A stretch of 64,000 nt of DNA from Elusimicrobiota bacterium (GCA_016706425.1 JADJJR010000001.1:806001-870000); one strand, 5' to 3'; numbered from the stretch's first letter, positions 30,106 through 41,794 are shown. The notes: generated from the sequence alone by a model not told the origin. Numbers and translations are program-made.

Positions 30106-30807
30106 ATGAAATTTAATCGTTTTTCATTCCTTGTCGGCGTTTTTACCTTCCTGGCCGGTCTCTCCGGCGCGGTCGATGGCTACCGTTTGGAAGGTCCCAA
30201 ATCCTTGCCCGTGGGCGGCGAGGGGGCATTAACGGTGTTCCCCATGCAGGGCCGACAGGCCGATCCCACGCCCCACGATATCGAATTTACGAATTTGCCG
30301 GCGGGTGTGACCGTGGCCCCCGTTGATGCCCAGGCCGGTTGGACCGTTCGCGGTCCCACCGAATACAAAATTTCATTCAACACCGCCGTCCGTCCCGGGA
30401 TGGTCGGCCTCGTGGTCCGGAACCGGGAGCGCCCCGCCGCGGCGGGGTCCTGGGTTGTGCGGGCCATTCCCGCCACGGCCCGGTTGGTGGTCACGCCCCT
30501 GCCCACCCGCGTGGGTGACCCGCGTCGCCGGGTCCGTTTGGTGGCCCTGGACGACCGCGGTTTGATCGCGGTGGATTTTCGGGACGAGGTGGTTTTGACC
30601 GCCAGCGCCGGGGCCCTTTTGAACGACCGGGTGCCCGCCGAACGCTTCGAAAACGGCGTCGCCGAGGTGGAAGTCGAGTTCCGGGGCGCTCCCCCGACCG
30701 GGTTGGTGCGCCTGACGGCGCGGGCGGCCTCGGTGCCCGTTGGACGAAAAGCCCCCCCGCGGGGCGAAGGCCGCGCGCCCCGAGGGGCCAAAGGGGCCAA
30801 CCGGTGA
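30106..30807 (+). CDS. exported Ig-like protein, short relative of the giant protein's N-terminus (233 aa)
   Basis: Unknown function. A signal peptide ([25 protein letters not shown]) leads to beta-rich sequence. Its [14 protein letters not shown]...[10 protein letters not shown]...[11 protein letters not shown] run parallels the start of the next gene ([11 protein letters not shown]...[10 protein letters not shown]...[10 protein letters not shown]), and later [16 protein letters not shown] parallels [16 protein letters not shown]. It therefore looks like a two-domain version of the first ~200 residues of the giant protein. The C-terminus is basic and Pro/Gly-rich ([17 protein letters not shown]). 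It is the first gene of the operon. Its stop overlaps the GTG start of the giant protein by 4 bases, implying coupled translation. Role possibly accessory adhesin or chaperone-like subunit (inference). Confidence 0.75.
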
Positions 30808-33800
30808 GAACCCTTCGGCGCTTTGTTTTGGGGTTGTTGTTCACCACCGGCGCGGGCGCGGCCCACGCCGTCGTCGACCATTACATCGTCACCGCGCCGC
30901 TCGCGATCATGAAGGGCGACAGCGGCATCAATTTCACCGTCGATCCCCGCGACGCCGCCAATCTCCCCGATCTCAGCTCCCACCGCGTGCTCTTCGTCGT
31001 GCCCCCCGGGGTGACGGTCGAGGGCGCCGGCGGCACCGGTGACCCCGTCAACGGTTGGATTGTGGCGGGTTTGACGAATTTCACCGTCCGGACGAACGCG
31101 GTCGCCCCCGTCGGTTTCTTTGATTTGCGCGTGCGGGACAAAAACGACGCCAACGTGTTCGGGTTCCAGAGCGTGCAGATCGAGCCGACCGTCGTGTCCT
31201 TCGAATTGGTGCCGCCCCTGGTCCCCTTCACGGGCATGGCCGGCGTCGGGTTCAACCTTCAAGTGCGGGCGGTGGGTCCCGGGGGTGTGACCATCACGTC
31301 CTTCCGCGACGACGTCCTTTTGAGCGCCCAGATCGGCGATTTGTCGATCACTGTCGGCGGCGCCGGCCAACTCGTCAGCGGCGCCACTTTCATCAACGGG
31401 GTCGCCTCCATCGTGGTGACTTTGTTCGGGACGAACCCCGTGACCCGGCAGAACAACATCCTGGCCAACCAGGTGGAAACTTACGCGGGCCAGGCCGTGC
31501 CGGCCACGGGCATCACCTCGCCGCCTTTGACCATCGATCCCAACGTCTACGACCACATCCTCCTTCGATTCCCCGGTGAAACGCTGACCCCGGGGACGGG
31601 CGCGGGAAAAACCGGCGCGGCGGCCACCCAGGTGGCGGGCGCGGGCATCAACCCCGTCTTCGTCGACCTTGTCGACCAATGGCACAACCCCATCAACCCC
31701 GCGGCCAACGCCGGCATCTACCCCTTCAACATCAACTACGTGTCCTTCTTCGCCGGGGTCCCCCCCGACACGGTGCCCTTGCCGTCGGTGTTGGTCAACA
31801 CCAACCAGGCGAACGTCAGCTTTGTGATGCGCGTCGCCGGCAACCACCTCATTCAAGCCACCGCCGGCGTCGAAGTCAGCCAGAGCATCGTGCCGGTGGT
31901 CAACTCCGCCGGGTTCCGGTTCAAAGTGACCCCGGACCCCATGCCCAATTCGGACGCCGTCACCCCCTTCATCATCACCGTCGAGGCGGTGGACATTTTT
32001 GACAACCCCCTTGTGGCTTACAACGGCACCGCGCTCGTCACCGCCGACAACTGCGCGGGGGCGCCCTTCGGCAACAACACCCTCGACACCGCCCCCGGCG
32101 TGCCCACGCCCGGCGCTCAAAACACCATCACTTTCGTGGCCGGCCAGTGGATCAACCGGCCGGTGCAGGTGTTCAAGGCGTCGAACCTCACCCGCCTTGT
32201 CTTTGTGGACGCCGGGGCGGGCTTAAGCGGCAATTCCACCTGTTTTGACAACGACGCCGGCGGCGCCGCCATGCTTCACTTCACGCTTCCCGGGCAGGTT
32301 TACACCCCCGGGGCCTTCCCCGGCAACTTGAACCTGCCCGCGACGCAGTCCGCCGGCGCCCTCATTTCGGCGGTCGTGCGCGTGACCGATTTAAGCTGGA
32401 ACCAGGTTTCCATCCCGGTGCCCCAGCCGTTGACCTTGTTCATGGACAACACCGTGGGTTTCATCGACGTGCCCGGCGGACTGGTGATGCCCCCGGTGGG
32501 CGACATCACGGTCAACAACATACGTCTCCGCTCGTCCTCCTTCCGGCCGCTTTCGGCCGCGGTGCCCCAGGTGTTGCGGGCCCAGATCCCCGTGCCGAAT
32601 ATTTTGGGGAACAGCGACGGCATCACCGTCAATCCCGGCGCCTATTCAAACGTGGTCGTGGTCGCTCCGACCGAAACGCTTTCCCCCGGGAACCCGACGG
32701 AACCCGACGGCAAGATCAACTCCATATCCACCCAGGCCTTCAACGTCGGGTTCCCCATGCAGGTGTATTTGACCGACTCGTTTTTCAACCCCGTTCAAAC
32801 GCCGCCCTACTCCGGCGCCTGGCCGAGCCTCCAATTCACCCTTCTGGGCGGGGGGGACATCACTTTCCCCGCCCCCAACCCCGCGCCCATGGCCTCGTCG
32901 CTGTTCTCGAGTTTGGTGACCTCCCGCAAAATGGGGACCAACACCATCGTCGTCACCGACACCCTCAACCCGGCGCGCAATTCCCAGGTGTCCATCGACG
33001 TTCAGCCGGGGGCCGTCACGCGTTTTGTTGTCACGCCCAACCCCGCCTCCGTCGTCCCGGACCCCATTCCCATCCAAACGGCGGGCGTTCCTTTCAGCAT
33101 GACTTTTAAGGCCTTTGATGGTTTTGGCAATTTGGCCCGAAATTTTGGCGGGGACGTCACTTTGGAGTTGTGGGCGAACGGCGTTCCCGTTCCCTACGTC
33201 GGGGCCATTTCCCCCAGCTCGGTGACCTTTGTGTCGAACCCCATCCTCGGCGGCGAGGTGACCCTCCCCGTCACCGTCACCTTGGCCGAACCCTCCCTCG
33301 GGTTGGGGCCGGACCAACTTCAAATTCGCGCGTTCATCAACACGCCCGCCCTGCGGGAAGGGTTCAGTGCCTTCTTCAGCGTGAGAGAGGAGGCCATCTG
33401 GGACCGCATCGTCGTCACCCTGCCGGGGGAAACCCGACGTCCCGGTTTGGGTCTCACGGGCGTCTTTAAAGTGGGCAACCCGAATCCCGTGATGGCGGGG
33501 GATTCCCTGCTCGTGACGGTGACGGCCGTCGACCGGTTCGGGAATCGGTTGAACCAGGCGGATGTCGCCACGCTCACGCTCCCCACGCCGGGGGTTTTGG
33601 CCAATTTGGGGGCGCCCCCGACGGTGACGCTCGCGCAAGGGGTCGGCAACGCGGTGATTCAAATTTACACGGCCACCCCCGCCGCCGTGGTTCGGGGCGA
33701 GGTCATCTCCCAGGGGTTCGTCGCCACGTCCACCGTCCCCGTCACGGCGGGATCCTACGCCGCTGTCACGGGACGATTGTTGTTGTTGGCCCCGGGCGAA

Positions 33801-36665
33801 ACGATAATCCCCGGGTCGCCGGCGTCCCCGGGGAAAAACACCGCCGCGATCCTGCCGGCGCAGGCCAACACCAACATCAACTTCCAAATTTTCGCCTGCG
33901 ACCGGTTTTACAACGTCGACACGACCTACACCGGCAACGCCGTCAACCTGTCGTCCGATGACGGATCGGTCAGCCTCCTCAACCTGCCCATCGTGGCGGG
34001 GAGCGGCACCGTTCCCAGCGTCTACTTGACCGGAAATCTTCCCAACCCCTCGACCGTGCGGGTCACCGCGGTCGACCAGGGCGACACGAACAAGACCTCT
34101 TTTTCGGACGTCCCCGTCACGCCGGGGGCCACCTACCTGATCACCCTTCCACCGGCCGCTCTGGCCGGGGCCAATTTCCCCATGACCGTGGAACTGATCG
34201 ACCCCCTCTCGGGACTTCCCATGGCGGGGGCGAATAACTCCTTCACGATGCAGGCCTTGACCCCCTTGGGGGCCCCGGCCACGGTGGCCCTGGGCGTGCC
34301 CCTGCAAACCTTGAATAACGGGGCCGTGGCCTTTAACCAGAGCTACAGCCACGTCGAGACCATTAAAATCAAGATCACCGACAGCTTTAACCGCGTCGCC
34401 TTGAGCGGCAACATCAACATCACGCCGAACGGATTGAAATATTTGGTCACCCTGCCGGCGACCTCGAGGACGACCGACGATATTTTTCCCGTCAGCGTCG
34501 GTCTCTACGACACCCTGCAAGACGCTTTCCCCATCGCCGATTCCTCCTACCAACACACGTTCAACGTTTTCGTTGAAGTGGGCGGCCTGCCCGCGGTGGG
34601 CAGCGCCCCCGTTTCGGCCGCCACATTGACGAACGGGGTGGCCACCTTCAACTTCAGCTACACCAAGGCGGAACACATCGTGGTGAAGGCCACGGGCGCC
34701 GTGGCGGGTTTTGTCGATATTTCCGGATTGGACGACATGGACATCACCGCCGGCGCCTACGTGAAGCTTCAGATTTTGGCCCCGGGCGAAGTCGCGCTCC
34801 CGGGCATCCCGTCCTTGACGGGCAAAGATTCCACGGGACTGGTCGCCCAGGCCGCCCGCGAGTCCTTCAGCGCGCAGGTGAACGCCGTGGACCGCTACTG
34901 GAACGTGGTGACCTCCCTCAACACACCGCTCGCCCCGAGCATCACGCTCACGGCGTCGGACGGATCGTCGATCCCCTCGGTGTTGGGGTTTGTGAACGGG
35001 CAGGCCCTGTTCGCCGGCATCGCCCTCAATTCCCCGCCCCAGGCCACCCTGACGGCCCGGGACACCGCCAACGCGGGCATTTTCCCGCAGTCGGTGGTGA
35101 TTCCCTTGACCGGGCGTGTCTACCAAGCCGTCACCGCGACCCCCACGCCGCCCGATTATTTCAGCGGCCCGCCGGACTTTTTCGATGTCCAGCTGGAATT
35201 GGTGCGGTTCGACGGGGTCAGCACCGGGGCGATCGTGAACGGATTCTCCGGGGAGGTCACGGTCACTCCATTGACCGCGACCCTCGACCCCTTGCCCGTG
35301 ACGAATTTGGTGATCCTCAACCCCCCCCTGCCGGACCCCCTGCGGCCCAACATGTTCAAAATGCTGCCCGCCGGCGTCATGACGGTGACGATGGCCTACA
35401 AAGTGGCCGAGGACGTCGTCCTGAAGTTTGTCGATGAGGACGGTTGGCAGGGCTTCAGCGCGCCCATTCCCTTCGTGCCCCGGAACGTCCGCTACGAAGC
35501 GGTGATCCCGGCGGAGTCCCGGGTCGGGCCTCCCGACAGCTTCACCATGTCGGTCGTGCCCAAGGACACCAACACCGGCACCGTGCCCAAGAACTGGACG
35601 TCCAACGTCAACATCGTCCCGGTGAGCCCCATCGGCACCCCGATCACGGGGGTGTTGCAGGTCGGCGCCGTTCTGGTGACCGGCGGGACGACCACGTTCC
35701 AGCAGGCCTTCTCCCAAGCGGGCGTGTTCCGCTTTGAATTACAGGACGGGCCCCGGCTCTCCACCACGGCGGCCATGAATTTCCTCCCCGGGCCCCTGGC
35801 GGCTTTGAACACGACTCTGCCGGCGACCCTGGAGGCCGGCACCACGCAGTCGGTGGACGTCACGCTCCTCGACGCCTTCGGGAACCCGATTCCGAATTTG
35901 CCGTTGGCGTTCCGCTTGAGCGACACCTCCTTCGGCGTGTTGTCCACGGCGAACGGGGTTTCCGACGTCAACGGCCAATCCTCGACGCAATTGACCGTCA
36001 ACGCCCAAAAGGCAGGGTTGGTCGATTTCATCGCGGTGTCCAGCCCCTTCAGCGTGCGGCAGGCTTTCCGGGTGCTCGGCCCGCCCTTGACGACGTTCTC
36101 GGTGGGGGGCTACGGCGTTCCCGTGACCGCGGGGTACAGCCTCAAAACCGCGGACCCCATCACCCTGACGCCCGTCGTTCAGCCCGGCATGGTCCTGGTG
36201 GAAACCCGTTATTCCATCGACGGGGCGCCGTTCCTGGCCTACGTCGCTCCCTTCGCCATTCCGACCGTGGGCCTGCACACCATCGAATATTACAGCGTGG
36301 CCCAGTCGGCCCTGCTGCACACGGAGACCACCAAAACGGCCCGCACGGTGTTCGTCACGGCCGACACGGACCCCTCGGAGGGGTTGGTCAATTACCCGAA
36401 CCCTTTCCGCGCCGGCACCGAGACGTTCCTGGAATTCAATCTCGCGGCGCCGGAGCCGGTGAAACTCACGATCTACGACATGATGGGCCAGTTGGTTTAC
36501 GAGCGGGATGTCATCGAGGGTTCGGTCGGGGCTCAGGCGGGATTGAACCGGATCCCCTGGGACGGCCGCAACAGCGCAGGGGCGGTGGTCGCCAACGGCG
36601 GCTACGTGGCCATCCTGAAAGCCGGGAGTTCGACTTTTAAACGAAAGATCGCGGTGAAAAAATAA
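30804..36665 (+). CDS. giant exported Ig-like repeat protein with FlgD/T9SS-like C-terminal domain (1953 aa)
   Basis: A surface or secreted protein. The GTG start overlaps the upstream stop; the signal peptide is [22 protein letters not shown]. The body is beta-sandwich repeats low in Cys. A recurring block [A/L]PGE-T-x2-PG followed ~25-45 residues later by V-x-A-x-D-R-[F/Y]-x-N marks at least six repeats (blocks near residues 253, 493, 620, 871, 995, 1326), resembling bacterial Ig-like and invasin-type modules. The C-terminal ~90 residues ([53 protein letters not shown]) form the FlgD/T9SS type A-like domain used in secretion or anchoring. Probably an adhesin, stalk or gliding-type filament (inference). 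The stop shares one base with the next start. Confidence 0.88.
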
Positions 36666-38107
36666 TGGACAACACGATGCGGCGGTGGCTGGGCGCGGTG
36701 GCGTTGGTGGCGGCGGGATTGTCCGTCGTCCGGGCGGAAACGGTGTTCGGGGACGCCGGGGATTATTTGCGGCAGGGCGCCGGGGCCCGGCCCCTGGGCA
36801 TGGGCGGCGCCTTCACGGCCGTGGCCGACGACGCCTCGGCGGAATACTGGAACCCCGCCGGGCTGGCTTTCCTGGACGAATACCAGTTGATCACCATGTA
36901 CGCCCCCTACAATTTCGGCACCAACCTATACTATCTGGGGGTCGGCATTCCCCTGGGGCCCAACGGGTCCCTCGCGGCGTCGAACCTCATGCTGCGGTCC
37001 GACGGGTTTCAGGACCGCGACGCCCTCAACCAGCCCTCCGGGTCCAACCAATCGATTCTGCACAACGCGGCGTCCCTCTCCTACGCGCGGGCCTTCCGCG
37101 ACCGCTGGTCGGCGGGCGCGCGGTTGCGGTTCCTTCAACAGAAAATTTTCTCGGCCTCCGGCAACGCCCTCGCCTTGGATTTGTCCGGCTACACCAAGCC
37201 CTGGAACGGTTTTTCCACGGGCCTGACCCTTAACAACCTCAACCGGCCAAAGATTACCGTCGATTCAGAGTCCGACGAATTCCGCCCCGCGGCCCGCCTG
37301 GGTCTGGCCTACCGGGCCCCCCGGGACAGGTTCATCGTGGCTTTTGATTTGAACAAAACCGAACGCCAAAGCGTTTATTACACCGCGGGGCTTGAATACG
37401 CCCCGACTCCCCTGCTAAGCTTACGGGCCGGCTGGGATGAGAAAAACGCCGTCACCGCCGGCATGGGGTTCGGGTTCCGTTATTTGAAATTTGATTACGC
37501 GTTTTCCACCCAACGGGACCTGGGGGACTACAACAAAGTCTCCCTGACCTGGCGGTGGGGGAACGTTTACCAGGCCAAGATCGACCCCGAAGGCATCGTG
37601 AAGGAAACGGAGTCGATCTATCTCGAGGGCCTGCGCAACGAGCTCAAGTTCCGGACCAATGTGCCGAAGTTCCGCGTGCACCGGTACGTGTTGGCGATCA
37701 CGGACGCGATGGGCAAGCCGGTGCGCACGCTGTCGGAGCAGTTCTCGCCGCCGACCGTGATCCTCTGGGACATGATGGACGAGGGCGGGCGGCCGGTCAA
37801 ACGCGGCAAGTACAAGTTTCTGTTCCGCGTGGAATACAAGAACGGCAAGACGTGGGAAGAGCGCGGGGGGTTCCGCCTCGATTACAAAACGAACCAGGTG
37901 CCGGATGTTGAAATCCGGATGAAGGGCGACGCGGAGGGGTTGGAAGGGGCGGACACGGCGACCCCGCCCGCCGCGGCCGCGCCGGCGCCGCAAGAGACGC
38001 CCGTGCCGATGGAGATGCCGAAAGAAGCGGACAACGCCCAAAGCGCCGGGGCGCCGACCCCGGCCGGCCCCGTCACCGGGGAAAACGCGCCGACGCCGGC
38101 GCGGTAG
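36665..38107 (+). CDS. PorV/PorQ-like outer-membrane beta-barrel with FlgD-like C-terminal domain
   Basis: A 480-residue outer-membrane protein. Signal peptide to about residue 24. The mature start GDYLRQGAGARPLGMGGAFTAVADDASAEYWNPAGLAFL is the hallmark of the PorV/UPF0164 family (FadL-like barrels). Amphipathic strands follow to ~310. Next comes a FlgD-type Ig domain (~335-425: YVLAITDAMGKPVRTLSEQF, ILWDMMDEGGRPVKRGKYKF), and last a Pro/Ala/Glu-rich tail of ~60 residues. In T9SS bacteria PorV shuttles cargo with related C-terminal domains to the surface. Here it directly follows a giant protein that ends in such a domain, so a partner role is likely (inference). Confidence 0.88.
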   Translation: MDNTMRRWLGAVALVAAGLSVVRAETVFGDAGDYLRQGAGARPLGMGGAFTAVADDASAEYWNPAGLAFLDEYQLITMYAPYNFGTNLYYLGVGIPLGPNGSLAASNLMLRSDGFQDRDALNQPSGSNQSILHNAASLSYARAFRDRWSAGARLRFLQQKIFSASGNALALDLSGYTKPWNGFSTGLTLNNLNRPKITVDSESDEFRPAARLGLAYRAPRDRFIVAFDLNKTERQSVYYTAGLEYAPTPLLSLRAGWDEKNAVTAGMGFGFRYLKFDYAFSTQRDLGDYNKVSLTWRWGNVYQAKIDPEGIVKETESIYLEGLRNELKFRTNVPKFRVHRYVLAITDAMGKPVRTLSEQFSPPTVILWDMMDEGGRPVKRGKYKFLFRVEYKNGKTWEERGGFRLDYKTNQVPDVEIRMKGDAEGLEGADTATPPAAAAPAPQETPVPMEMPKEADNAQSAGAPTPAGPVTGENAPTPAR

Positions 38108-38136
38108 ATGAACGAAGGAAGCGGAGGAACACCACG

Positions 38137-41130
38137 ATGACTCACACGACCGTTCGACGATGGCTGGGCGTTTTGGCGTTGGTGGCGCCGTGGGCGGGGG
38201 TGCGCGCGGAGTTGATCAACCCGGACGCCGAGCGTCTGTTCGCCGTCATCGCCGGCGGTTTCCAATCGGGCAAGTACGAATCTTCCATCGCGGACGCCCG
38301 CGCCTTCCTGCGCCAGTTCGGTCGCGACCCGAAGGCCGTGTCCGCCCAATACATCAAGGCCGAATCCCTTTTCCGTCAAAACCGCTGGAACGACGCCGCC
38401 GCGGAATTCAAGGAATTCATCGACGCGAACGACAACCCGACGCACCGCGCGATGGTGATCAGCGCGCGGCTGCGGCTCGGCGAATGCCACTTCAACCTCA
38501 AAAAATATTTGGCGGCCCTGGACCATTTCGCCTGGGTGGAAAAGCAAAAGAACGCCGTCCTTCGCGCCGAGGCGTTGAAGGGAGCCGCCTACTGCTACCT
38601 CGCCCGCGGTGAGAAAAACAAGGCCGAGGTTTATTTCCAGCGATTGCTCCAGTCAAACCCGGGGTATTCCAACCTGCCCCCCATCGTGGTGCCCATGGCC
38701 CTGATTCATATGGAACGGGGGCGCTACCAAGACGCCCTGGATCTTTTGGAGCGCGCTCCGGCCGACCCGGCGTGCCTGTATTACCGCGGCGTGTGCCAGC
38801 GGCTTTTGAACCGGGTCATCGCCTCGGCTCAATTGCTGAAGGAAGTCGTCGACGGGGACACCACCCGGACCTGGACCGACCGCGGTCTGTATCAAATGGG
38901 CGAAGCCTATTTCCAGTCCAAAGAATACCCGCTGGCGTTCAGCTCCTTCAAACGGATTTACGACAAGGAATTGGAAAGCCCTCTGCGACCCTTCGCGCTC
39001 TTCCGCATGGGGTGCGTCAATTTCCAGAACGGCAACTTCGCCGCCGCCGGCCAAAACTGGGCGAAACTCGTGAAGGAATTCCCGCAAAACATTTCGGGTC
39101 CGGCCAGCCAGTATTTGCTCGCCGAAATCGCCCTGCGGCAAAACGAGCTGGGGCCGGCCATCACGGGATTCAGCGGCCTGGTCGCCCTTGACGATTACTC
39201 CATGGACGCCCAGTACAAGGTGATTTGGTCCCTGGCCGTGCAGGGGCAGTACGACATGGCGGTGTCCCGCGCCAACCGTTTTATTAAGGACTTTGAATGG
39301 GGCGAATTGCACGCCAAGACCTCCCTCATCAAGGGTCTTTGCCTGCACCTCATGAAAAAACGGACCGAAGCCATCGACAGTTACCAGTTCCTGTTGGACC
39401 GTTACCCCAACACCGCCTATTTCGAAAAGGCCCTCTACCTGATGGCCGTGGCCCTGGTGCAGGACCAGCGCCACGCCGAGGTCGTGACCCACGTCTACGC
39501 CATCCTCAAGAGCGCCCCCGCCAGCCCCACCCCGTGGCAGGCGCAAACCTACTACTGGGTGGCCGAATCCTATTTCAACATCGGGCAATTTGAGTTGGCG
39601 AAGCAAACCTACGAACTGTTGTTGAAGAACTACCGCGCGACCGATTTGGTGCCCAGCGCCACGCTCGGCATCGCCGCCAGCCTGGCCCGCATGGGCGATT
39701 ACGACCGCGCCATCGAAATGCAGGCGCGCGCCCGCGAATTGTCCCAGGGGGCCGACGACCCGGAAGTCAAAAAGACCGCGCTGTTGGATTCCGGCGACGT
39801 CTATTTCAACAAGCGCGAGTACGAACGCGCGGTGGGGTTCTACGAGGACTTCATCAACAAATACCCCGACGACCCCCGCGCGGACCGCGCCCACTATCAG
39901 GCCGGACTGGCCCTTTACCGCCAGGAATTTTTCACCGAGGCCATCAAAAAATGGAGCGTGATCCTGGCCCGCTACCGCAACAGCTCCCTCGCGCCGGAGG
40001 CGAACTTCCAGGTCGCCCGCACCTACTTCGGCCTGGGCCAATACCAACAGGCCTACGGCTCCTTCCGCCGCGTCACCGAAATGTACGCGGGCACGCCGTT
40101 GGCGAAAGAGTCCCTGTTGATGATGGGCCAGTGCCATTACAACGCCGGCGACATCCCGCGCGCCATCGACCAATACAAGGCCTTCATGGAGAAGTACCCC
40201 GACGACGAAAAGACGGGCGAGGTGCAGGAACTCCTTCAAATGGCCTATTACAAGCAGGGGAAAAGCGGCGACGACCTGAAGGCCATGATCGCCCAATTTC
40301 CCCAAAGCAAGTTCACCGCCGACATCTATTGGGAACTGGGCGCCGAGGCCTACAACCGGAAGGATTACGACAGGGCCCTGGATTATTTCCAGCGGTTGAT
40401 CCTCGACTTCCCGAACAGCACCCAGGCGCTCCAGGCCTATTATTACAAGGCGGATTCGTCGTTCCTGAAGGGGGACTACGAGGCCGCGGTGACGAACTTC
40501 AAGAATTTTATCGTCAGCTACCCGCAGGACGTGCTGGCGAAGGATTCGCGGTTTAAATTGGCGGTTTCGTACTTCAGCTTGAAGAATTACCCCGAGGCGG
40601 CCATCGCCTTTACGGACTTCATCGAAGCCCACCCCGGTGATCCCAAGGCCCGCGACGCGGCCGTCAATATCCCCGTCTGTTACGCCAAGGCGGGCCAGCC
40701 CTTCCAGGGCATTGAGGCCTACAGCAACTTCCTCCGCCGCTACCCCGACGATCCACAAGTCGCGGCGTCGATCCTCCAGATGGGCCAGTTGTACGAGGAG
40801 GCGGAGGATTACGTGAAAGCCGTGGACACCTACAAAAAGGTGCCCGGCGACAAGATGGAGATTTTCGAGGCGCTCTTCGCCCAGGGCCGTTGCTACAAGA
40901 AGCTCAAGGCGCCCACGGAAGAAAAGGCGGCCTACGAGGCCCTTCGGCGGCTGACGCCCCGGGACAACAAATTCCGCCTCGCCGGCCTCGTGATGTTGGG
41001 CGAGATGCTGGAGCTGGAAGGGGCCAAGGATCAGGCCGTCGCAATTTACCAGGACATCGCGTCCTACAGCCCCAACGCCGAATGGCGTCAAGTGGCGCAA
41101 GAAAAGATTCGCGAATTGAAGGGCCGTTGA
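38137..41130 (+). CDS. periplasmic TPR-repeat protein (997 aa)
   Basis: The signal peptide (MTHTTVRRWLGVLALVAPWAGVRA) closely matches that of the preceding gene. The remainder is almost wholly tetratricopeptide repeats of the YbgF/BamD/outer-membrane-lipoprotein sort, with consensus blocks such as YLAALDHFAWVEKQ, QYDMAVSRANRFIKDF, DYDRALDYFQRLILDFPNS, DYEAAVTNFKNFIVSYP and NYPEAAIAFTDFIEAHPGD. It should fold as a long superhelix serving as a periplasmic scaffold. Between a PorV-like barrel and an ExbB/ExbD/TonB motor, a linker role between inner-membrane motor and outer-membrane complex fits, comparable to the TPR parts of gliding machines (inference). GGAGG lies 9 bases before the ATG. Unusually long for a YbgF-like protein (about 250-300 residues). 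Confidence 0.9.
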   Translation: MTHTTVRRWLGVLALVAPWAGVRAELINPDAERLFAVIAGGFQSGKYESSIADARAFLRQFGRDPKAVSAQYIKAESLFRQNRWNDAAAEFKEFIDANDNPTHRAMVISARLRLGECHFNLKKYLAALDHFAWVEKQKNAVLRAEALKGAAYCYLARGEKNKAEVYFQRLLQSNPGYSNLPPIVVPMALIHMERGRYQDALDLLERAPADPACLYYRGVCQRLLNRVIASAQLLKEVVDGDTTRTWTDRGLYQMGEAYFQSKEYPLAFSSFKRIYDKELESPLRPFALFRMGCVNFQNGNFAAAGQNWAKLVKEFPQNISGPASQYLLAEIALRQNELGPAITGFSGLVALDDYSMDAQYKVIWSLAVQGQYDMAVSRANRFIKDFEWGELHAKTSLIKGLCLHLMKKRTEAIDSYQFLLDRYPNTAYFEKALYLMAVALVQDQRHAEVVTHVYAILKSAPASPTPWQAQTYYWVAESYFNIGQFELAKQTYELLLKNYRATDLVPSATLGIAASLARMGDYDRAIEMQARARELSQGADDPEVKKTALLDSGDVYFNKREYERAVGFYEDFINKYPDDPRADRAHYQAGLALYRQEFFTEAIKKWSVILARYRNSSLAPEANFQVARTYFGLGQYQQAYGSFRRVTEMYAGTPLAKESLLMMGQCHYNAGDIPRAIDQYKAFMEKYPDDEKTGEVQELLQMAYYKQGKSGDDLKAMIAQFPQSKFTADIYWELGAEAYNRKDYDRALDYFQRLILDFPNSTQALQAYYYKADSSFLKGDYEAAVTNFKNFIVSYPQDVLAKDSRFKLAVSYFSLKNYPEAAIAFTDFIEAHPGDPKARDAAVNIPVCYAKAGQPFQGIEAYSNFLRRYPDDPQVAASILQMGQLYEEAEDYVKAVDTYKKVPGDKMEIFEALFAQGRCYKKLKAPTEEKAAYEALRRLTPRDNKFRLAGLVMLGEMLELEGAKDQAVAIYQDIASYSPNAEWRQVAQEKIRELKGR

Positions 41131-41170
41131 GCTTCGTTTTGACGCTGGACATCCAAGGGAGGAACGCATC

Positions 41171-41794
41171 ATGATGCAAATGGGCTTCAAAGAGTGGTTC
41201 ATGGTGAACCCGCCCATCATCAGCACCATTTTGATTTTTTCGGTGTTGTTGGTGGCCTTTTCATTCGAGCGGATGTGGATTTTTCGTCGGGAAGCCACGT
41301 TCCCTCGGGAGCTCTGGGAGCGCATCGTGGGCTTGATCCGCGAAAAGCGCCTTCGCGACGCCATCGCCCTTTGCGAGGTGTCCTCCGGGGTGTTCTCCAA
41401 GGTCTTCAAGGCCGGCCTCGAGGGGTCCCTGGTGTCCCGCCTCGACGCCGAGGACGGCATGGTCATTGAAAAGGAAGAGGGCCAGGAAATCCTGCGCAAG
41501 CGGGTGGGCCTCTTCGGGACCATCAGCTTCATTTCGCCCTTGATCGGGTTGTTGGGCACGGTGTTGGGCGTGTTGCGCGCCTTTCACGACCTCGCCAAGT
41601 CGGGGTCGGGCGGCCCGTCGGTGGTCGCCGCCGGTATTTCCGAGGCGTTGATCACTACGGTGGCCGGCCTCGTGGTCGCCGTGCCGGCGGCCATGATCTA
41701 CAACTATTTTAACTTCCGTCTGCGCGCCGTTTTGGTGGAAATGAACACCTACGGCCAGCGGCTCCTCCTATCGATTTTCGGGGAAAAACGGTAG
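41171..41794 (+). CDS. MotA/TolQ/ExbB proton channel family protein
   Basis: A 207-residue inner-membrane motor subunit with three transmembrane helices: ~15-32 (PPIISTILIFSVLLVAFSFE), ~112-135 (LFGTISFISPLIGLLGTVLG) and ~155-180 (ISEALITTVAGLVVAVPAAM). The cytosolic loop between TM1 and TM2 and the conserved GLLGTVLGVLRAF/ISEALITT motifs define the family, which forms a pentamer around ExbD/TolR dimers and uses the proton gradient. GGGAGG precedes the ATG. Two ExbD-like genes and a TonB-like gene follow directly, so this is the stator of that unit. Confidence 0.94.
   Translation: MMQMGFKEWFMVNPPIISTILIFSVLLVAFSFERMWIFRREATFPRELWERIVGLIREKRLRDAIALCEVSSGVFSKVFKAGLEGSLVSRLDAEDGMVIEKEEGQEILRKRVGLFGTISFISPLIGLLGTVLGVLRAFHDLAKSGSGGPSVVAAGISEALITTVAGLVVAVPAAMIYNYFNFRLRAVLVEMNTYGQRLLLSIFGEKR

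Noticed and set aside
30180..32120. Minus-strand 646-codon frame opposite the 30106 and 30804 genes
   Set aside because: Composition (Gly, Asp, His, Val) is that of an antisense frame; no ribosome site or domain.
32646..35717. Minus-strand open frame of 1023 codons inside the giant Ig-like gene
   Set aside because: Antisense to a coherent repeat protein with signal peptide and C-terminal domain. The translation is Gly/Arg/Asp/His-rich with no domain.
38653..41559. Minus-strand 968-codon frame opposite the TPR protein
   Set aside because: A shadow of the regular TPR codon pattern; the plus-strand frame has a signal peptide and recognisable repeats.
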